A stretch of 64,000 nt of DNA, taken from positions 40,971 through 104,970 of the forward strand of contig NZ_JAKZGO010000008.1 in NCBI RefSeq assembly GCF_022549785.1. Reading direction: 5' to 3'. Under the pieces are notes generated by a model. That model saw only the letters and a list, made by a program, of their open reading frames with translations. It had not been told where the DNA came from and did not search any database. Numbering within the stretch: the first letter of the stretch is position 1; every line of letters starts with the position of its first letter. Made by a program: the position numbers and the translations under genes. Positions 62,762 to 64,000 of the stretch are shown piece after piece. This stretch comes from Belliella alkalica. Lineage in GTDB: Bacteria > Bacteroidota > Bacteroidia > Cytophagales > Cyclobacteriaceae.

Positions 62762-63880
62762 ATGATACCAAGAATTTTAAAAGAGACTACCTCTGACAAA
62801 CTATTCAAAGGTAAAACTTTGATCCTGATAGGAGCTCGGCAAGTAGGAAAATCAACATTGATTCGGGAGATTCTAAAGGATCACAACTACTCTTTTTTTG
62901 ATGGTGACGATCCTTTGGTAAGGGAACTACTCACTAACCCTAATACTAAAGAAATAGAATCTATTCTCGGAAACTCTAAAATCATTTACATAGATGAAGC
63001 ACAGCGTATTGAAAATATCGGTATAACAGCAAAAATCATTCATGATCAATTCAAAAATGTGCAATTGATCATAAGTGGTTCTTCGGCATTTGAGCTAAGA
63101 AACCACACCAACGAAGCACTTACAGGAAGAAAATTTGAATACTTTCTTTATCCAATATCTTTCAATGAATACGAAAACGCAGTAGGTTATCTAGATGCAC
63201 AAAGAGATTTGGAGCAACGTTTGATTTTTGGTTTTTATCCTGAAGTAACCAACAATAGAGGTGAAGAGCGAGATACTTTAAACGAAATTACCCAAAGCTA
63301 CTTGTTCAAGGATATACTGGCTTATGCCAATATCAAAAAACCTGAAGTCCTTGAAAAAATTCTTCAGGAGTTAGCCTTTCAGGTTGGCAGTGAGGTCAGT
63401 TATAATGAAATAGCCCAACTTACAGGAGTAGATAAAAATACAGTTTCAAACTATATACATTTACTTGAACTCTCGTACATTATCTTTCCACTTACTTCAT
63501 TTAGTCGAAACCTGCGCAATGAAATCAAAACAAACAGAAAAATTTACTTCTACGATAATGGTATTCGAAATTCCATTATTCAAAATTTTAACCCAGTAGG
63601 ATTACGAAATGATATAGGAGCTTTGTGGGAAAACTTCTTAATGTCAGAAAGATTGAAAAGAAATCATTATCATAAGAAATATTGCAACAAGTATTTCTGG
63701 AGAACTACACAACGACAAGAAATTGACTATGTAGAAGAAACTGATGGTAAGATCACAGGATTTGAATTCAAATGGAACCCAAAATCAAAAGTGAAAATCC
63801 CTTCAACTTTTGTAAATACTTATAAGGCAGATGTAGAGATTATTGATAAAGAGAATTTCAGAGAATTTGTAAGCATCTAA
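62762..63880 (+). CDS. AAA_14/DUF4143 ATPase
   Basis: A 372-residue protein. Walker A is LIGARQVGKSTLI and Walker B is IIYIDEAQRI, followed by LIISGSSAFELRNHTNEALTGRK (sensor/box typical of AAA_14). The C-terminal DUF4143 region includes a winged-helix-like segment (SYNEIAQLTGVDKNTVSNYIHLLE) and a PD-(D/E)XK-like end with EIDYVEE and FEFKW. The family is widespread, often horizontally moved, and of unknown role. Just upstream is a double inverted repeat overlapping its promoter, which suggests autoregulation. Confidence 0.9.
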   Translation: MIPRILKETTSDKLFKGKTLILIGARQVGKSTLIREILKDHNYSFFDGDDPLVRELLTNPNTKEIESILGNSKIIYIDEAQRIENIGITAKIIHDQFKNVQLIISGSSAFELRNHTNEALTGRKFEYFLYPISFNEYENAVGYLDAQRDLEQRLIFGFYPEVTNNRGEERDTLNEITQSYLFKDILAYANIKKPEVLEKILQELAFQVGSEVSYNEIAQLTGVDKNTVSNYIHLLELSYIIFPLTSFSRNLRNEIKTNRKIYFYDNGIRNSIIQNFNPVGLRNDIGALWENFLMSERLKRNHYHKKYCNKYFWRTTQRQEIDYVEETDGKITGFEFKWNPKSKVKIPSTFVNTYKADVEIIDKENFREFVSI

Positions 63881-63919
63881 CTTAAGAAATTATCAATTAG
63901 AATTTCTTAAGTTAGATGC
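63871..63919. repeat. 20-bp perfect inverted repeat spanning two convergent stops
   Basis: Arms 63871-63890 and 63900-63919 are exact reverse complements with a 9-nt loop. The left arm contains the TAA of the ATPase gene, and the right arm overlaps the predicted stop of the minus-strand fragment. It lacks a T run, so terminator function is uncertain. Confidence 0.8.
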
Positions 63920-64000
63920 TATAAAAAGAATTCAACTAGTTTAGCTTTATCCTCACAAATCCCAATTCATCGTCTATATTTTCATAAAGCCAAATGGTAT
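63918..64000 (-). CDS. Possible C-terminal fragment of a minus-strand gene (continues beyond window)
   Basis: The minus-strand frame is open from the window edge to a TAG at 63918-63920 and encodes 26 residues (WLYENIDDELGICEDKAKLV). The composition looks protein-like, and the frame ends within the shared hairpin opposite the plus-strand ATPase. The evidence is too short for a family call. Confidence 0.35.

Overview
The window looks like a chromosomal segment of a Bacteroidota bacterium of the order Cytophagales, probably Cyclobacteriaceae (Algoriphagus/Belliella-like). The basis is AT-rich DNA (roughly 35-40% GC by eye), a near absence of Shine-Dalgarno sequences, recurrent TAnnTTTG promoter boxes, SusC-type TonB receptors with N-terminal carboxypeptidase-regulatory domains, and families typical of the phylum (DUF4834, DUF4249, DUF4221, DUF4783, DUF6787, NhaD, type III pantothenate kinase). 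No rRNA, tRNA, CRISPR array, prophage or transposase gene was recognised.

Layout. 0-4 kb: the end of a SurA-like chaperone, a DUF4834 protein and carB. 4-14 kb: envelope genes, namely a TonB receptor/DUF4249 lipoprotein pair, a divergent peptide deformylase, an ECF sigma/membrane-anchored regulator/secreted protein operon, and a second TonB receptor behind a His-rich small protein. 14-19 kb: a very AT-rich minus-strand locus with two tiny Cys-rich secreted peptides, two DUF4221 propeller lipoproteins and a CxxC lipoprotein in one tight operon, next to a further 6-bladed propeller lipoprotein. 19-27 kb: small unknowns, an AEC transporter, a giant AsmA-family protein, inositol monophosphatase, rsmI, a pterin dehydratase and DUF493, separated by repeat-rich intergenic DNA. 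27-35 kb: a conserved envelope block, coaX, beta-barrel, TPR protein, lptC, small membrane protein, CNNM/CBS protein, PpiD. 35-54 kb: metabolism (anmK, amino-acid dehydrogenase, nhaD, gpmI, nadC, amt/P-II, nucleotidyltransferase, recF, pdhA, ribH, lysC). 54-64 kb: a more accessory stretch with two unrelated ATPases, an orphan MNT-type nucleotidyltransferase, a DUF433/DUF5615 toxin-antitoxin pair whose toxin has lost acidic residues, an M14 peptidase, an ABC exporter and a DUF3050 protein.

How the parts fit. Most genes are housekeeping and lie in short operons ended by clear hairpin terminators. The least explained parts are: the Cys-rich peptide/propeller operon; five genes whose start codon lies exactly 4 nt after a TAnnTTTG box (probable leaderless mRNAs); an operator-like double inverted repeat overlapping the promoter of an AAA/DUF4143 ATPase; several families of short hairpin repeats; and a 147-bp dispersed repeat present twice. 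All assignments come from reading the sequence and remembered family motifs; no database search was run.
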